From Brugia malayi (Eukaryota; Nematoda; Chromadorea; Rhabditida; Onchocercidae): a stretch of 64,000 nt of DNA. The first letter of the stretch is position 1. Each line of letters begins with the position of its first letter. The stretch lies in assembly GCF_000002995.4 (NCBI RefSeq), contig NW_025062478.1, positions 6,734,001-6,798,000 of the forward strand, given 5' to 3'. Shown piece after piece: positions 13,481 through 27,110 of the stretch. The notes under the pieces are model-generated. The model made no database searches, had not been told where the DNA came from, and saw only the letters and a list, made by a program, of their open reading frames with translations. Position numbers and translations under genes: made by a program.

Positions 13481-16400
13481 TCAAATACTTTTCATATTGT
13501 GCTTCCTAAACCATTCCGTAAGCGTTTTTAGATTTCTGTCTCGCCATAACTGAAAAATTATTAAGTCAATCAGAGATAATTAATTCCTCTGACTTATTCT
13601 AATTTGTAATTCAATAACTCGTAAAATTCAGGTCTTTAATTAATGTAACTATGAAATGAAGCTGCCACGAACCTTCGCAGTTCTACTCGTTTCCAGCTGT
13701 TGTCCAAATACATCCAGCTTACTCGTATCTTTCCTGTACTTTTTAATGAAAGCTTCAAGCTGTAATAGAACGAGAAACTTAATGTCAAGAAAGAGACCAT
13801 TAAATCAAAGTTTTGGATGAGGTGTAAAGAGAAAAGGAACTAGGAAATAGTTCCGGAAACAAAAAAGTTATTCAGCAACCTGGGCAATTTGTCTTTCGTT
13901 TGATACTGACGTTGAGCTCATAATAATTTTTCGTAAGAAACTCTGCTGCTCTTTCATACTGAAATCTTTTCAAGTTTATTAATTTTTTTAATAATATTAA
14001 ACTGTGCAGAAAAAAATAAAAAATCATTATAATCTACCAATAATCAATAAAAAATTGATTTATATTAGAAGTTGAAATTTTACTCTGTGTAGAGTTGAAG
14101 CCAGTTGTCCTGGAAATAATCAAAGATGATCAAACGGCCGACATCTCCAGCACTAACATATCCAAATGTGAGCGGCGTATCTTGTAATCGAATCGATGAA
14201 TCATTCAAATCAGATGCCATTTTTAGTAATCTAAATTTTAATCATTAGCAATAAGAATGTTAAAAGCGGAAGATGAATGTCAGTTTAGGTTCTCACCTAT
14301 TTTCACCTCAGTTTACTCTTGTTCTTTAAAATATTCTTAAACGAGCTTTCTATTCTAGTATTTATCATGAATCTTTTTTTCAGTTCTAGGAATTATAGTA
14401 AAAAGAACGTTTTAAGAGTGAATGAATCGCGGGAACATGTCAGAGCTCCAAGCAAGCGTTCTCGTTCCACTTGAACTCGCTCACGTTTATAAAGTTGAAA
14501 CACTTTGTTCCATATCTTCTCCGCACCTATGCGTACGCCTTCACAGTAGACTTGCGATCGTACTGGTATTGGAATTCTATAAACGAAAATTTATAAACAA
14601 TCTGTTTTGTGATTGAAATTTAACTATGTTCAAAACATTAATAGTTTAGAAAACGATTACTTCATTTCCATTTCTACTAATATTCTCCATATAAATGTGA
14701 CTGTTGCGTCATTGAAGAAAATACAAAATTTGAATCATGAATGTCCACTTAGATGATAGTTATTAGTGAAGGTTTTCATGAAAACAATGGAAGAAACTAA
14801 ACAAAAAAAGATGGAATGAATAGAGAAGATAAAATGACAAACCAATAACTTTGGAAAAACGATGGCCTAAAAGTTAATTAAGAGTTTTTTAATGGAATAT
14901 ATCAGTGAGGACACAAGAAACAAACCTGCTACATTCACTGCTTAGAGCATTTTCATCTTGACACAAATCCAAAAAATTTTTGAGGAACAAGCCATACAGC
15001 TTTTCCGTACAATTTATATTCCGCATATAATACATTTGTCGAATGATCGCATAGCGCAATTCACTGAAATGAACATTGAAATTTCATTTAAATATTAAAT
15101 TTTCGGAATACCAAAAGCTAGATAACCAAAAAAATGTGAAAAAAAAACTTTTCAAAGAAAAGTTCGTCATCCAGATAGGACATCTCCAAAGTTCTCCAAT
15201 CGATTCGATTGTATAATTGGATAAGCAGCGGCTCCAAGTAATCCTTAATTGTATAATAACTTAAATAAATATTGTTTTTCTTAACGACAATTAAATATAC
15301 ATCAATTTTCCCAAGTGAATATACTGGAACAGCTTACTCTAATATGCTGAGTCTCAGGTTCATCACTAAAATTCTCGACAATAGTACCAATGCCATTTAA
15401 GGCCATTCTCCATGGAAGAAATTCCTCTTCCATTGATAAATATTTTGTTAGATTTAATGGAATTTCGTAGGAAATAAAATTTGCTTCCGCAAGAGCAAAA
15501 GCGTCATCCAAGATCCGGGCACGAGTGCGCACATCAATTCTCTGAAATTCAAAGGATTATTTCGAAATTAGAACTTTATAAACAGAAATATTCTAAAAGA
15601 GAGAAATACTCAAAAATGTCAACATTTTAAATCCAACTATTTTGTCTTTAGCAATATAATCTTATTTATTTATTATAATTGTTACTCACAGTTAGAAGAA
15701 GTTATCAATAAAGATTCAGATACAAATGTTTATGTCTTATTTTTTTATCATCTAGATAATTTCTGGTCTCATCCTAATCCCCTAGAAATATTACCGTATG
15801 ATCTTTCAGTAGCTGATCAGTTATCTTTAGCCATAATTCCAGATTATAGTTGACTCGATAAAAACCTTTGGAGCCAGAATTTAAAACCAATAGGTCTTCT
15901 TCGCTCACATCCAAGCCTTGAGCTAAATTTAATAATTTCTTTTTTTTTTTAAAAAAAGAAACTGGTATGTAAATTCAAAAACTGTGGAAGAGATATTATC
16001 ACAGCTGATAATGTTTTGACTTTAAATCTAAACAGCTTGAAACAAGCGCAACCATAAACTACAGACAACTCAAATATTGAATAAATGAGATAATATCGTT
16101 TGAAAAAAATTTCCGGAAGACCAATGAATGACCCTTGATTGATGTCCACTTTTATAAGAAGCAAAATATGCACTGAAGTGAACCAGTAGCCTTGGTAAAA
16201 GCTCATTTAGGAAAACCCATCTAATTCAACACAGTTTTAATAAAAGAGTTACATTCATGCAGCCAAGTCATCGGCATTTCTTCTCCATTTACTGCATACC
16301 ATATCGGTATATCATATTTATACCTGCAACATATATAAATGTTGCGATTATCCTTAAAAATTAACTATATAATTAAGGACAAGAGATTAAAATATTTTTA

Positions 16401-19400
16401 CGTCACATTTTAAATTTTTTTGAAAAAACGTCATTGATTCACATTTTCAATAACTAACCAAAACCTAGCATTGCGAAATTTTTCACGTTCAAGTGCATCC
16501 TCGTCCCACTTGAAACGTTTTTGACGCAATTCGACTTTTTTCCCATCAATCCGGCGCACTTCAACCACTGGGTAACCCATCTGTGAGTGAAAATATTAGC
16601 ACATTTATCTGCATCAAATAGCACTATTTCACTCGTTTTAAACTTAAATACTTATTATTTCAACATTACTTATTGAATGCTTCCAATAATTAATTTATCT
16701 AATTATAAATTAATTAATGAATTTAATAGTAAAGAACGCTTGATTTACCTTAGTTCTTTCATGTTTTTACACAAGAAACAGTAAAATATCCATTACTTTA
16801 TTAATGTAGCTCACGTTGTTTCTATTAATTTGCGACAGCTAAGAATACCTGTTGGGTCCATTTGGATGCAAAGTCTCGTATGTCAAGTTTGTCACCCTCC
16901 CACGACAGCAATGTATCCGGGACTGCTTCATTGAGAGCACTCCATAAATCATCGTGATCTGCATTGCGGTATTTGTAGTTCTCTAAGTAGTTCTAAAATT
17001 TAGTATTGAAACTCATTCATGTATAAGGGAATATCAGAATTATGTCAAAAATAATCAATAATATAACGCGTAAATATCTAATTGCGGCTAATTAGATTGT
17101 ACATTTTTATCAACGGGAACTTTGGAAGCTCTTCAAAAATGAATTTTTAGCTTTCCTATCTGAACTGAAAAACTTTGCTTGAGTGCTAATTGTTAAAATA
17201 GCATAATTAATTAACTAACATGTAATCCTTTTTTGAAGTTATCAGATCCCATCACATGTTGAATCATAAATATTACTGCGGAACCCTGAAATTGTTGTAT
17301 GATGTGTAATGTCTGAAGAATTAATAGTTTAAAAATTATCCAAAATTCTGTTCAAGTAGAACCTTATCATATGTGATCGCGTCGAATGCCTCACTCACGT
17401 CTTCAGCTTTATCAATTGGAAATGATAAAGGATGAGAAGTAGCCTGTCCATCACGCCGATATGCTTTTTTCACGGCGTCTTGCAAGAAATAATCACCCTT
17501 AAGTATGATAAATTCATTAAATGAAAATGTCGAAAGCAATGATTTCAATGTTAAGTAACTGTTATCAATAGTGAAAAAAGGATATACTAGTGGATAAGTG
17601 CAAAATGAATCATTTTTTTACATTCAAATGAAATAAAATAAAGTTCCTTTTTCTAGCAATAGAGAAAGATAATATGAACAATCTCATTCTCAAAAAAAGA
17701 GCATGAGATTTGCAAACCATGCGGAAACTGCCTTTGCTGATTGCATCGGCACCCAGATATTCCATAAAGGTTGCAAAGCCTTCGTTTAACCACAGATCAT
17801 TCCACCACTTCATCGTCACCAAATTACCAAACCACTGCAACATAAATTTCATAAAACAATATTTCATATCAAAATGCTAGAAAAAAAAAAAAAAATGAAA
17901 TTTACCAAATTTAATTAAGATCCGAAAAAGCAAAGTCATTTAATGTTTTTCACAATCCTTACTTAACTCATTTCTATTGCATAGCTTATTTTCATACTTA
18001 ACATTTTCAGCTAGCTAATAAATCAATATATTGTTATATTACATCTTCAACTAATTTGACAACCACAGTAAATTACGAGTTTTGATTCGTTAACTTTCCA
18101 CTGCAAAGCAAACCTGATGAGCCAGTTCATGTGCGACTACCAAAGCGACACTAGCTTTCTGACTTGCTGTATAAAGTTTTTCATCATAAAGCAGATACTT
18201 TTCACGATAAGTTATTAAACCCCAGTTTTCCATTGCTCCAGCAGCAAAATCTGGCAGAGCTATCATATCTGTAGAGATAGCTTTTATATTAACTTCAATT
18301 AGATAGACATTATAACAGCGCAGGACAGAAGACTTTCACATTTAATCTTGGATATTTGGATTTTCATTGTGATTTTATTCAGAAAAGACTTACTGAAAAA
18401 ACTATGGAAGTGTCATGAGAAAAACATTTTATAAGGTAAGAAATCACCTTGCTTTTTAAGTGGAAAAGAAATGTTATAATAATCTTCGTAAAATTCTAAA
18501 GCTGAAATTCCTGCTCTAAGAGCATAAACTGTTTGATTTAAAGCTTCTTCGCGAGACCAAATTCGAAACTAAAAAAAATATTGCTTGTTAATTGTCAAAT
18601 GTGCTTGTTAATTGTAAAGTGCAGAATTTCGTATTAACATGCTATATACATATATAAGAAACATAAAAAAAAACAAAGATAATTTTCTCTTTCCAACACT
18701 GAACTAAAAAGAATTCAAATTTAAACAGGAAAGGAAGAAAAAAGTGAATGATCTAATGTAAGGTATAAACTGCTGATAATATGAATTCTGTGTATTTTCC
18801 TCAAAGGTAATCAACGACAGTGCTATCAATATTATGGAAACATGCAATAATATATCAGTGATATGTCACGACAAAGATATTAGACGTCACATACTCTTGT
18901 TCCCATGCTTGTGGTCCCTTCAATGTAGTCAAAATCAGTAACAGCCAATGCCAGCAGGTAGGATGCCATAGGTGGTGACTCGATGAATGAAGTAACTACC
19001 CAGTCCGGACTATCCCTTAAAAATATGATTGAAGTTTTCTGCTGTAATAGTAATAACAACAATACAAAGATTTGAAATACGTTATGTTTACTAATTAGTA
19101 AAAAAAGTTGATAACTCTCGCAATTGGAGAACTCAAAACGATTATCGTAATATGCTTGTGCTAATTCTGACAAGAAAAAAACCTGTTAACTTTGCTCAAA
19201 AAAGCTAAAAATAGCAATTCTACAATAAAATTGAAGATACAAGGAGAGTAACTGGAATTCCTAATTAATTAGATGCGTCAGTCGTTCCGATTTCTGTAAT
19301 TTTCTGGTAAATATCCTAGAGTTATTTCTTTCATATTACTTCTTTAAGTCGTTATAAGTAAGCTTAGAATCTTAAATCTTAACTACGCAGTCTTAGACTC

Positions 19401-22400
19401 GAAAAAAATCTTTGCTTGGTTGTCTGATTATCATTTTGAATCATTTCTTTCTGAAACACTTTTTTTTGTATATTTCCTTTTTAGAGTTATATTTTGATGC
19501 AAAACAACGTGAGAAAAACTTCACGTTTTTTCAGCACTTTTGATTTCGATTCCATTGGATACAGCCGAAGTGCCAATAGGATGAATGGCTCTGATCTTCC
19601 AAATAGCTTTGAATTCTGGTTCATCAAAACATGGAACCATACGACGAGCGTCTGTTGGCTCCATTTGTGTTACTGCTACAAACCTGAAATTAGCGGGACA
19701 AATCCATAACTTCATTACAAATTACTACTGTTTGTATTAAATTATAAATTTCAACCTTGTCATATCTTGATCATTCTGGTATCGACTCAAATACAAACCA
19801 GCAAGTTTTATATGAATTGGACCCGAATAAGCTATCTGAAATTGTATATTTGTATTAAAATGACAAATATCGTAGAATTTAGTAGAATAAAATTAAGAAT
19901 CCTAAAAAATACCTGTAAATAATATTCTTGGCCTCTGTTCAATTTTCCATCCAACCACAATGTTACCATTTCTAATGTTTCGTTTACAACAATCTTCTTC
20001 ACCTGAATTTAGTGGCTAAATAAAGAGTGCGAACTGATGCTAACAATACCTTTACAACTGTTTATAACTATTGTTTAACTTCTGAACAACAAATAAAGCT
20101 ATAGTCAAAGATAAAAGTAAAACGATATAAATTTGCGATATAAAATTATTTTGTTTAAACAAACACTCAAAGAATAAGCAAAATTTCATAAATAAATATA
20201 ACTCAAAACCTGAACACCAGCAGTAACTTTAGTACTCTTAGGTCTTTGCTCTGTAGTTATGTTCTCTACTTCCTCATCTTCTAAATTCATATCCGGTATA
20301 AACGTGGAACTTCCTGTTTCATTCTCTGCCATTTCTATTGTAGTTTCCACTTCTTCCATTTCAATTGTTCTAGCCTGAAGTAATGAGCTAAATTAACAGT
20401 TTAGTTCAACTTTTATTAATTCAAACTACCCACTTTTTAAAGTAAAACATGCAATAAAAATAAAATTAGTTCCATAAGACAAGCATACAAAACTGTTTAA
20501 GTACGTACGGTAGTAGTAAGAGTTATGTTTTCCTCTAAAGTTATGTTTTCCAAACTTCGCCGCGTCCTCGGGAACTGAAAATTTTTTTTTTGTTGTTGTT
20601 AACTATCTCTTATTTACATGTCCAGTTGAGCTACGATTATTTAAATAGCAGAAAGGCAAACATAATTTTCTTCAAGGAGAATTAAAAATAAAACAACTGA
20701 ATGGAACAAATGAATAATTGGTAAAAAGGAATGAGTAAATATTTCCCATAAAAGTGCTAAAGCTTACCAATGGAAACTATCAAAAATTTCAAAATTGGAA
20801 CAAATCAAGGTCAGGGTAAAGCATATGCTAAAACAGGATGCTTCTCGAGTTTACCAATCTCGGAAATAACTATTTTTGAAAAATGAAGTGGGAATTGAGA
20901 AATTTAATTATAAACAATTAAAAAGAATGCAAAAGACAAAAAACAAGTAACCTGCTCTGTACCGATAGCTTTATCCTGCAAAATCTTGATTTCCTCCAAG
21001 TTATCAGGAAAATCCAGTTTTAGAGAGTTGAGAATAATTTTATCGGTCATCTCATCAACCCGAAATTTGATAATCAACGCAGCATCAAATGTCATATTTT
21101 TACTTGCTGGAATCTCCACATAACCGGGCAGGTATATTTTAATCGTCAAATTGTACCTTTAAAAGTATGAAATCATCATTCACAGGCTTTAATTATAAGA
21201 TACCGATTCATTTACCTCTACTGAAGTTTTGTCTGATTTCTCTTTTCCATACTACTTCACAAATTCTATAGAATAAAACAACATAACCAACTCTCGTTAA
21301 ATTAAAACAACAAAAAGTCAATAATCTTATCTCATGCTAAAAATAATCATGATAAAGAAACGCTTTCTGATAAAACTTCAGCTTGTTAGTCTCTCATCCG
21401 GTCCTGACTATCATTGTAGTTGGGCTCAGTATGAGTTTATTATGCTTTTCCTAGCATATAATTTAATTTGAAAAATACAGACCAACCATATAGGCACAAT
21501 ATCTTTCGGTATGCGTAATTCAGCTGCAGTTGGGCCACTAAACATTTCTTCTATTGGCGACTCATCCACTGACACATTTGCGCTAAATATGACCATGTTG
21601 TTAATAAATAATTTTCTTCAGCAGGTAGACTTAGCGCTGTTAGAAATGCCCAAGTGTTCTTTTTCTATGATAAAAATACCTAAAGCAAGTAACGTATAAA
21701 CAGAAATAGAATAGGATTAATTCTATATCGACTGTGCTAATTTGGAAAAATAAAATTCTAATTACTTACCACTTATGTTTTAATTCTGTATTTCGATAAG
21801 AAATTTAACAGTACTCACATTACTTGTTGGGCATCAGCGGAAGGCCTTATTTCAAGCGATCGATCATATGCTTCTTTTGTTACCCAATAAGTTATAAATG
21901 ATGACATCACTACTGCAACAACTGCAATCATAAACAAAAAGTATGCTGTAGTCGTTGTACAGGTAACATTCTTCGATACATTCTCCTTTGTCACCGGTCC
22001 TTTCTTTTCCATCGGCACTGCCGGATTTGAATCCTGAATGCTATGATTTTCCTTCAAGAAATTCCTAAATTTTCCATTTCGACAAAGAATTGAACTATTT
22101 TTTTCAGTTCTCAAAAACAAAACTTCTCACTCTTGCTGATAATGTAACACCGAACTTAATTGTATATGATCAACAGTATCATGCTTATTTAACATATATG
22201 AAGTAGATGCAATATAAAAACAAATTCAACGATAACACTTTTTTTCCTTCACCATTTTCCCTCAAATCTTGTACTTCGTTTGTTTAGTATTTTTATCCTA
22301 CAAATATATTGCCAATTTAGGAAGAAACAGTAAGACACAAAATTTAAAAGTTTAGATAATCAATAAAATAGGCGGAATTTTCCCGTTAGAAACCAATTTT

Positions 22401-22794
22401 TATCATGAAAAATCAAGTATTGTAGAAATGCTCTGTTCAACTGCGTCTAAATATGAGCAATCTTTTACTAGAAAAGGTTAAGCGAAAGCGAAAATATTAG
22501 GCGATCAATTTATGATTAGTAATTTATGTTTAATTAATAATTTTGGATAATACTTAAAGGAAGAAACTTTGGGAAGTTATTATGAGAGATTGCTGTTAAC
22601 AGCTATTGTTAACCAAAAGCATGAATAAATAATTGAACTGAACTTATCATAAATTAAACGACAATACTTATAATTTTTAATTAAGCTTACAGCAACTTTG
22701 TTATTAGCCTCGGCCATCGCAATTAGGCCATGCTGATCGTTGAGGTCTACGTTCTCCAGTTTGCTACTTTTCCAACTTTTGACACTTTCCAATC
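13481..22794 (-). CDS. M1 zinc aminopeptidase (aminopeptidase N-like), type II membrane protein, 5' end open
   Basis: Removes N-terminal residues from peptides at the cell surface. 27 exons, phase-consistent, about 1,110 residues: 22691-22794, 21819-22033, 21487-21582, 20952-21156, 20509-20574, 20210-20374, 19913-20002, 19756-19835, 19525-19683, 18895-19015, 18448-18568, 18114-18268, 17718-17834, 17363-17497, 17220-17285, 16849-16992, 16465-16580, 16253-16323, 15795-15922, 15338-15541, 15149-15243, 14926-15063, 14409-14576, 14084-14230, 13880-13958, 13673-13759, 13481-13549. A cytoplasmic tail and one membrane anchor ([18 protein letters not shown]) lie in exon 2. GAMEN and the zinc motif HELAH are in 18114-18268 and the third ligand in WLNEGFA at 17718-17834 (HExxHx18E). 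An ERAP-like helical C-terminal domain ends at TGA 13481. The two exons at 20210-20574 encode an extra acidic segment. The first exon starts in phase 1, so the true start lies further upstream. Confidence 0.94.
20210..20574 (-). other. Acidic, Thr-rich insertion (two exons) inside the aminopeptidase
   Basis: Exons 20509-20574 and 20210-20374 are both phase 0-0 and add 22 and 55 residues between two beta strands of the N-terminal domain. The insert is rich in Glu and Thr and carries four N-glycosylation sequons (ENIT three times, ENET once). It begins with a basic FPRTRR stretch. Because both exons are symmetric, either can be skipped without a frameshift. M1 family members normally have only a short loop here. 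Confidence 0.8.
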
Positions 22795-25700
22795 CTGCAG
22801 ATATTTGTGTATTAAGGATCAGTTCAATGATTCAACAAAATTTTTAAACCTGGATGGGAAATTTATAACAAGAGAAAGGATGAATTTAATGTTGAGGCAA
22901 AAGTGAAGTTTAACTGATATGGTAAAGGAATGGAAAAAACAAGGAAAGAATTTAAACATAAATTTTCGAAGTATTTATTAGAAAATATTTTCAGAAATGG
23001 AACAAATATCATTAGAGCCAAAGGAACTATGATTGCACATTTTTTATGAAACATAGCAATCACAATGTGTGCAATGTTCGATGATTGTAACAAAGGTTTC
23101 CATGTCGCGCTAATTGAAAATTTGAAAACATTGCAAGTCAAATTGTTTTTCTTCGTAGAAAATCGATAAGGAACAAACAAATAGGTTAACTGATAATGAA
23201 ACAGTCTTATAAGTGTTAATTCATAAACTGAAAGCAATTAAAACTAATAAATTGTATAAAGTGAGTAAAATAATTTATGAAATTTCGGAAATTTTTCTGG
23301 GTCATAATATATCCAAATTTAATTTTTGAGAACTTTCACACTACAATTACTGCTGAAAAATTTTTTGGAATGAGACATACTGATTATAATAAGAATAATA
23401 AATAAGTGGATTAGGTATTCGAGACAAGTTGCTTTATCCAAGGAAAGTCGTTAATGAAACGGATAAAAATTGGGAATAAAACTAAGTTGTAATGTGCTTG
23501 AAAATTTTTAAGTGTAATCACTTGCAAAGATGAAGGAAAGAGATGGCAGCAACAAAAATCAGTCAAAGCACTTAGATTCGAATAGTGACAAACAGAAGCA
23601 TATCACAGTGTTTCATTTGACACTCACTGTTCCTAATATTGCTTCAATCAATACGTAAACTTTTTGAAACACAAGAAAACCTTTAGTATCTTTTTGCCAA
23701 AGGTTCTGGCTTCCAAAAGTCTTGAACTTGGAGTAAGTAAGTTGTTAATTTTTTCAGTTCATAAAGCAGTAAGGACAGTTCAAATACTGAAATTATGCAA
23801 GAAATGAAGAAATAATTGTTTTTAGGAGGAAAAACTGCTAACGATAAAACTCTTAATCGCAAATTATTATTTATTAATTGCAATATCAGAATTACGAAAT
23901 GGTTTCCCTTCTAAAGCTTAAATCTCCAAAAACCAAACTGTAGTGCAAACACGATCAAAATTTTATTTAAAAAATTTTGTCCAAATAAAATGAAAAACTA
24001 ATTTCTCCAAAATATCTTTGGATATCAGATTTCTTTTTTTACGATGACTATTCTTTATTCGCTTTTCAATTTGACTTTCGGCAATAATGTCCATTAGCAA
24101 ATATAATGTTATTTATTGCAGGCGGAAGACACATTCGACGTAAATAGTTAACTTATGCATACTTAGCACAAATACAATCCGTATTGAAAAGAACTTTGTT
24201 ATTTGTTTATTTTATAAACTAATAATGTTGAAAGAGAATAGAAAATGAAAAAATAAGAATGTGAAATACTGCTGTGGAATAAATAGGAACATTCAGCGCA
24301 ATTGTCATTTCCTAAACTGTTGATGAGACACTCAAAATTAAACTAATTTAATATTGAAATGTGGGAAGGAGAAAAAAGACAGAGAAAATGAACATGAAAA
24401 GAAAATTCCACTAATCTCCTGTAATTGCGGATGTCTTTTATTCATTTCTTCTTATTTTTCTTTTTTAGTAATTTACCAAGGGAACAAAACCAAATCGTGT
24501 ATGTGCGTATTTAGCATTTAAGAAAAAGGTCGGACAATTGACCTGAACAGTAAAACATTAATTCAAATTTTAATGAGAATCTATTTGTAGTCAATATAGA
24601 ATGAAGTGAATCTGGAAATTCGAAAACAACTGCAATCTGGTTCTTTGTTTGTCAACACTCTCTGAAAATAATTACAATATATAAAATATCAAGCTCAAAT
24701 TTCGTCAAAATCTGGTAAATTTTTGTACTGAAGTGGCAATGCTTGACTCTTGCTTTTACAGAAAGTCTCTCTTTTTTTTTATTTCGCATTCGAAACACTT
24801 GAAATGCAATTGTTTCTGCAAAATCTATCGGCTTGTCAGATATTGACTGTAGCACTTGGCAAAGTAAAATGAATGTTTTTTAAAGGGGGATGAATACAAA
24901 ACAAAAATTTGTTGGTGATGCAAAAAAATAAAGAAGTATAAATCACAGAAGTAGCAGAACGATATGTTACAGAAGTTTTGTAGTTTCCGAAGTTATTATT
25001 CCACTAATGCAGCATATGAAATAAGTGCAAATGAGCCTTTATGTGGTTTTCTTTCGGAGTAGTTACATCAGCATAAACGATTGGTTGATAGTGATAAGTA
25101 ATTATCATATTTTATGTGCATGAAATGCGATCATAATAACTGCATAATTCACTGTTTGATAAAACCGCTTAAAATTAATCAATTGCATATGCGATATTTA
25201 CAACACTACAGTTTGCTGATAAATATCATTCTATTCATTCGAACTATTCCTATTTTTATTTTGAAGACTCATAGTTCAGTTTAATTTATTTGTAAATACA
25301 AACAATTTCATTAAAATTTCATCAAAATATGTGGTTTACAAAAATAAGAATAACAAATTAGCTGTGCCATAACTTTTATAAACTTTTGTCTAAGAATGCA
25401 ATATTCAGAAATAGCGTTATTAATCTGATTTAGATAACTTGCCTATCAGGTAGTTTTTCATTTTTAAGTGAATCCCTCATTCCTTGTGCAGTTCAAAAAA
25501 TTTCATTTTAACTAAACTATTAGGACAACATCACTGGTGAAGTTCACAGCAAACGAACGAGAAATGATATTGCTCTTCTGTGTTGAAAAATCGGAACAGG
25601 TTATTTAAGAAAATGAATAACCAAGGAACGATAAAACCCTGTCCCGTCTTTTCTTTTCCAATCTCATCACTCCTTTTGATAAATTCAACCCACATCCACT

Positions 25701-26819
25701 TTTATTACACCGCGTACAGGCAAGTTGCTCTTCCGCAACTCTATCAGTTCGATTTTAATCATTTCATTTCGTTTCTAATCGTTCTTAAAACGATTATTTC
25801 ATTGTTTTTAATCATTGCCATTAATACGATCATTATCACCAATAGCGATATTTTTAAAAGCTTGCTTAGCAATATTAAGGTGTTGATAAAGGAAATCATA
25901 ATGTATAAATCATTATAATGAGAAAGACTGATAACAGCAATGATATTATCGTTTTCTTGTCGCTTACTCAGAATTGAAATAGACTTAACAGACTGCTTTA
26001 AAGTAACATTGCTATTTCTGTCAGATCTATAAAACGGTCGTAATGGTATCCTGAACTTTTACTAGCTTGCGTTCAAAACATTTTTTGTCCTTAATTTAGG
26101 TAAGAATTACAATAATCAAGTCATAACTACAAAAGGCAAAAGTGAAACAGTCAATGTTGTAAATAAAAAATAAGTAAAAGGCAGGAAGCTCAATAGGTAA
26201 AGGTACACAAACAGTGACAATTAATTCAGTCCACCAGTTATAAAGACAAGTATGGCAGACAAAAGGGAATTAAAGTGTCATTATTTAACAGGTGACAAGT
26301 GTTAGCGGTGTGGAACAAAAATGAGAGAGAGAAAAAACTAAGGAAACTTTCAGACATGAACTATGAAGGCTTTCGGTTACGGTAGGTAAACCCAATTTCT
26401 TCGTCCAATTTTTACTAGTCTTCGAACTATGAAAAAATTTTTAAAAAAGTTTTGAAAAAAAGATTTTCATTAGCATCGTAAAAATATCAATTTTATTTTC
26501 CACTAGTAAAATTAATGAAATTAGCATTGCTCATTCATTTTATGCATTACGATAAGAAAAGTGCAGAAAGCTTGCCGCACTGTTCCAGAAAGAAGGATAA
26601 AGTTCATTGCACATTGCACACTTTGAAAAGGGCATTTCATTTCGGATCCCATACTTGTCAACAATTGACTCTATTAACTCAATTAATTTTTTTATTTTAT
26701 TATGTCTTTAAGCGCTGCATAAATTATTGCTGAGAAATGACATTTTTCTTCCTCTTCCGTAAATTAGAAAAAATCCTAAATTTTAGTGTTAATGTAACGA
26801 TGAGGATAATCACTATTGG
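22795..26819. other. Non-coding AT-rich stretch upstream of the aminopeptidase
   Basis: No exon could be supported. If the aminopeptidase has a further 5' exon it should be here or further right, making this a large first intron. Open frames at 22863-23237 (-) and 25580-25918 (+) are AT-driven and match no family I know. Confidence 0.5.
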
Positions 26820-27110
26820 TATGAATCTATCTGATCTGCGAGAAAACTACAAGTAACTGATTCTAATGTGATCAAGTTCATGATTCTCGTTCACATAAAC
26901 ATCTTGCAATCTGTCTTTTACCACAAACACTGTGGACCATCACATGCAATTTCAGGTTAGATATCAAATCGTTGCACTACTAAAGGATGACAAATCATCT
27001 CAGCATATTAAACGTTTGAAAGATATTATTAAAAGTAAACATACTAAGAAATCGAGAATGAAATGAAATGCACTGTCAGGAATTAGTCTTTCTAAACTTT
27101 GAAATATCAA
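26820..27110 (+). repeat. Left arm of a long inverted repeat (IR-1)
   Basis: The 291-bp segment is repeated in reverse complement at 29704-29993. Over the inner 255 bp I count about four mismatches (for example AAAACTAC versus AAAATTAC). At the outer edge toward 27,110 identity drops somewhat and then stops at GAAATAT. The arms contain no sustained open frame. Confidence 0.95.

Noticed and set aside
13649..13759. Aminopeptidase ending with a stop at 13649
   Set aside because: Reading through the donor gives an unrelated tail. Splicing at 13673 to 13549 restores the expected C-terminal helix with TLTEWFRKH.
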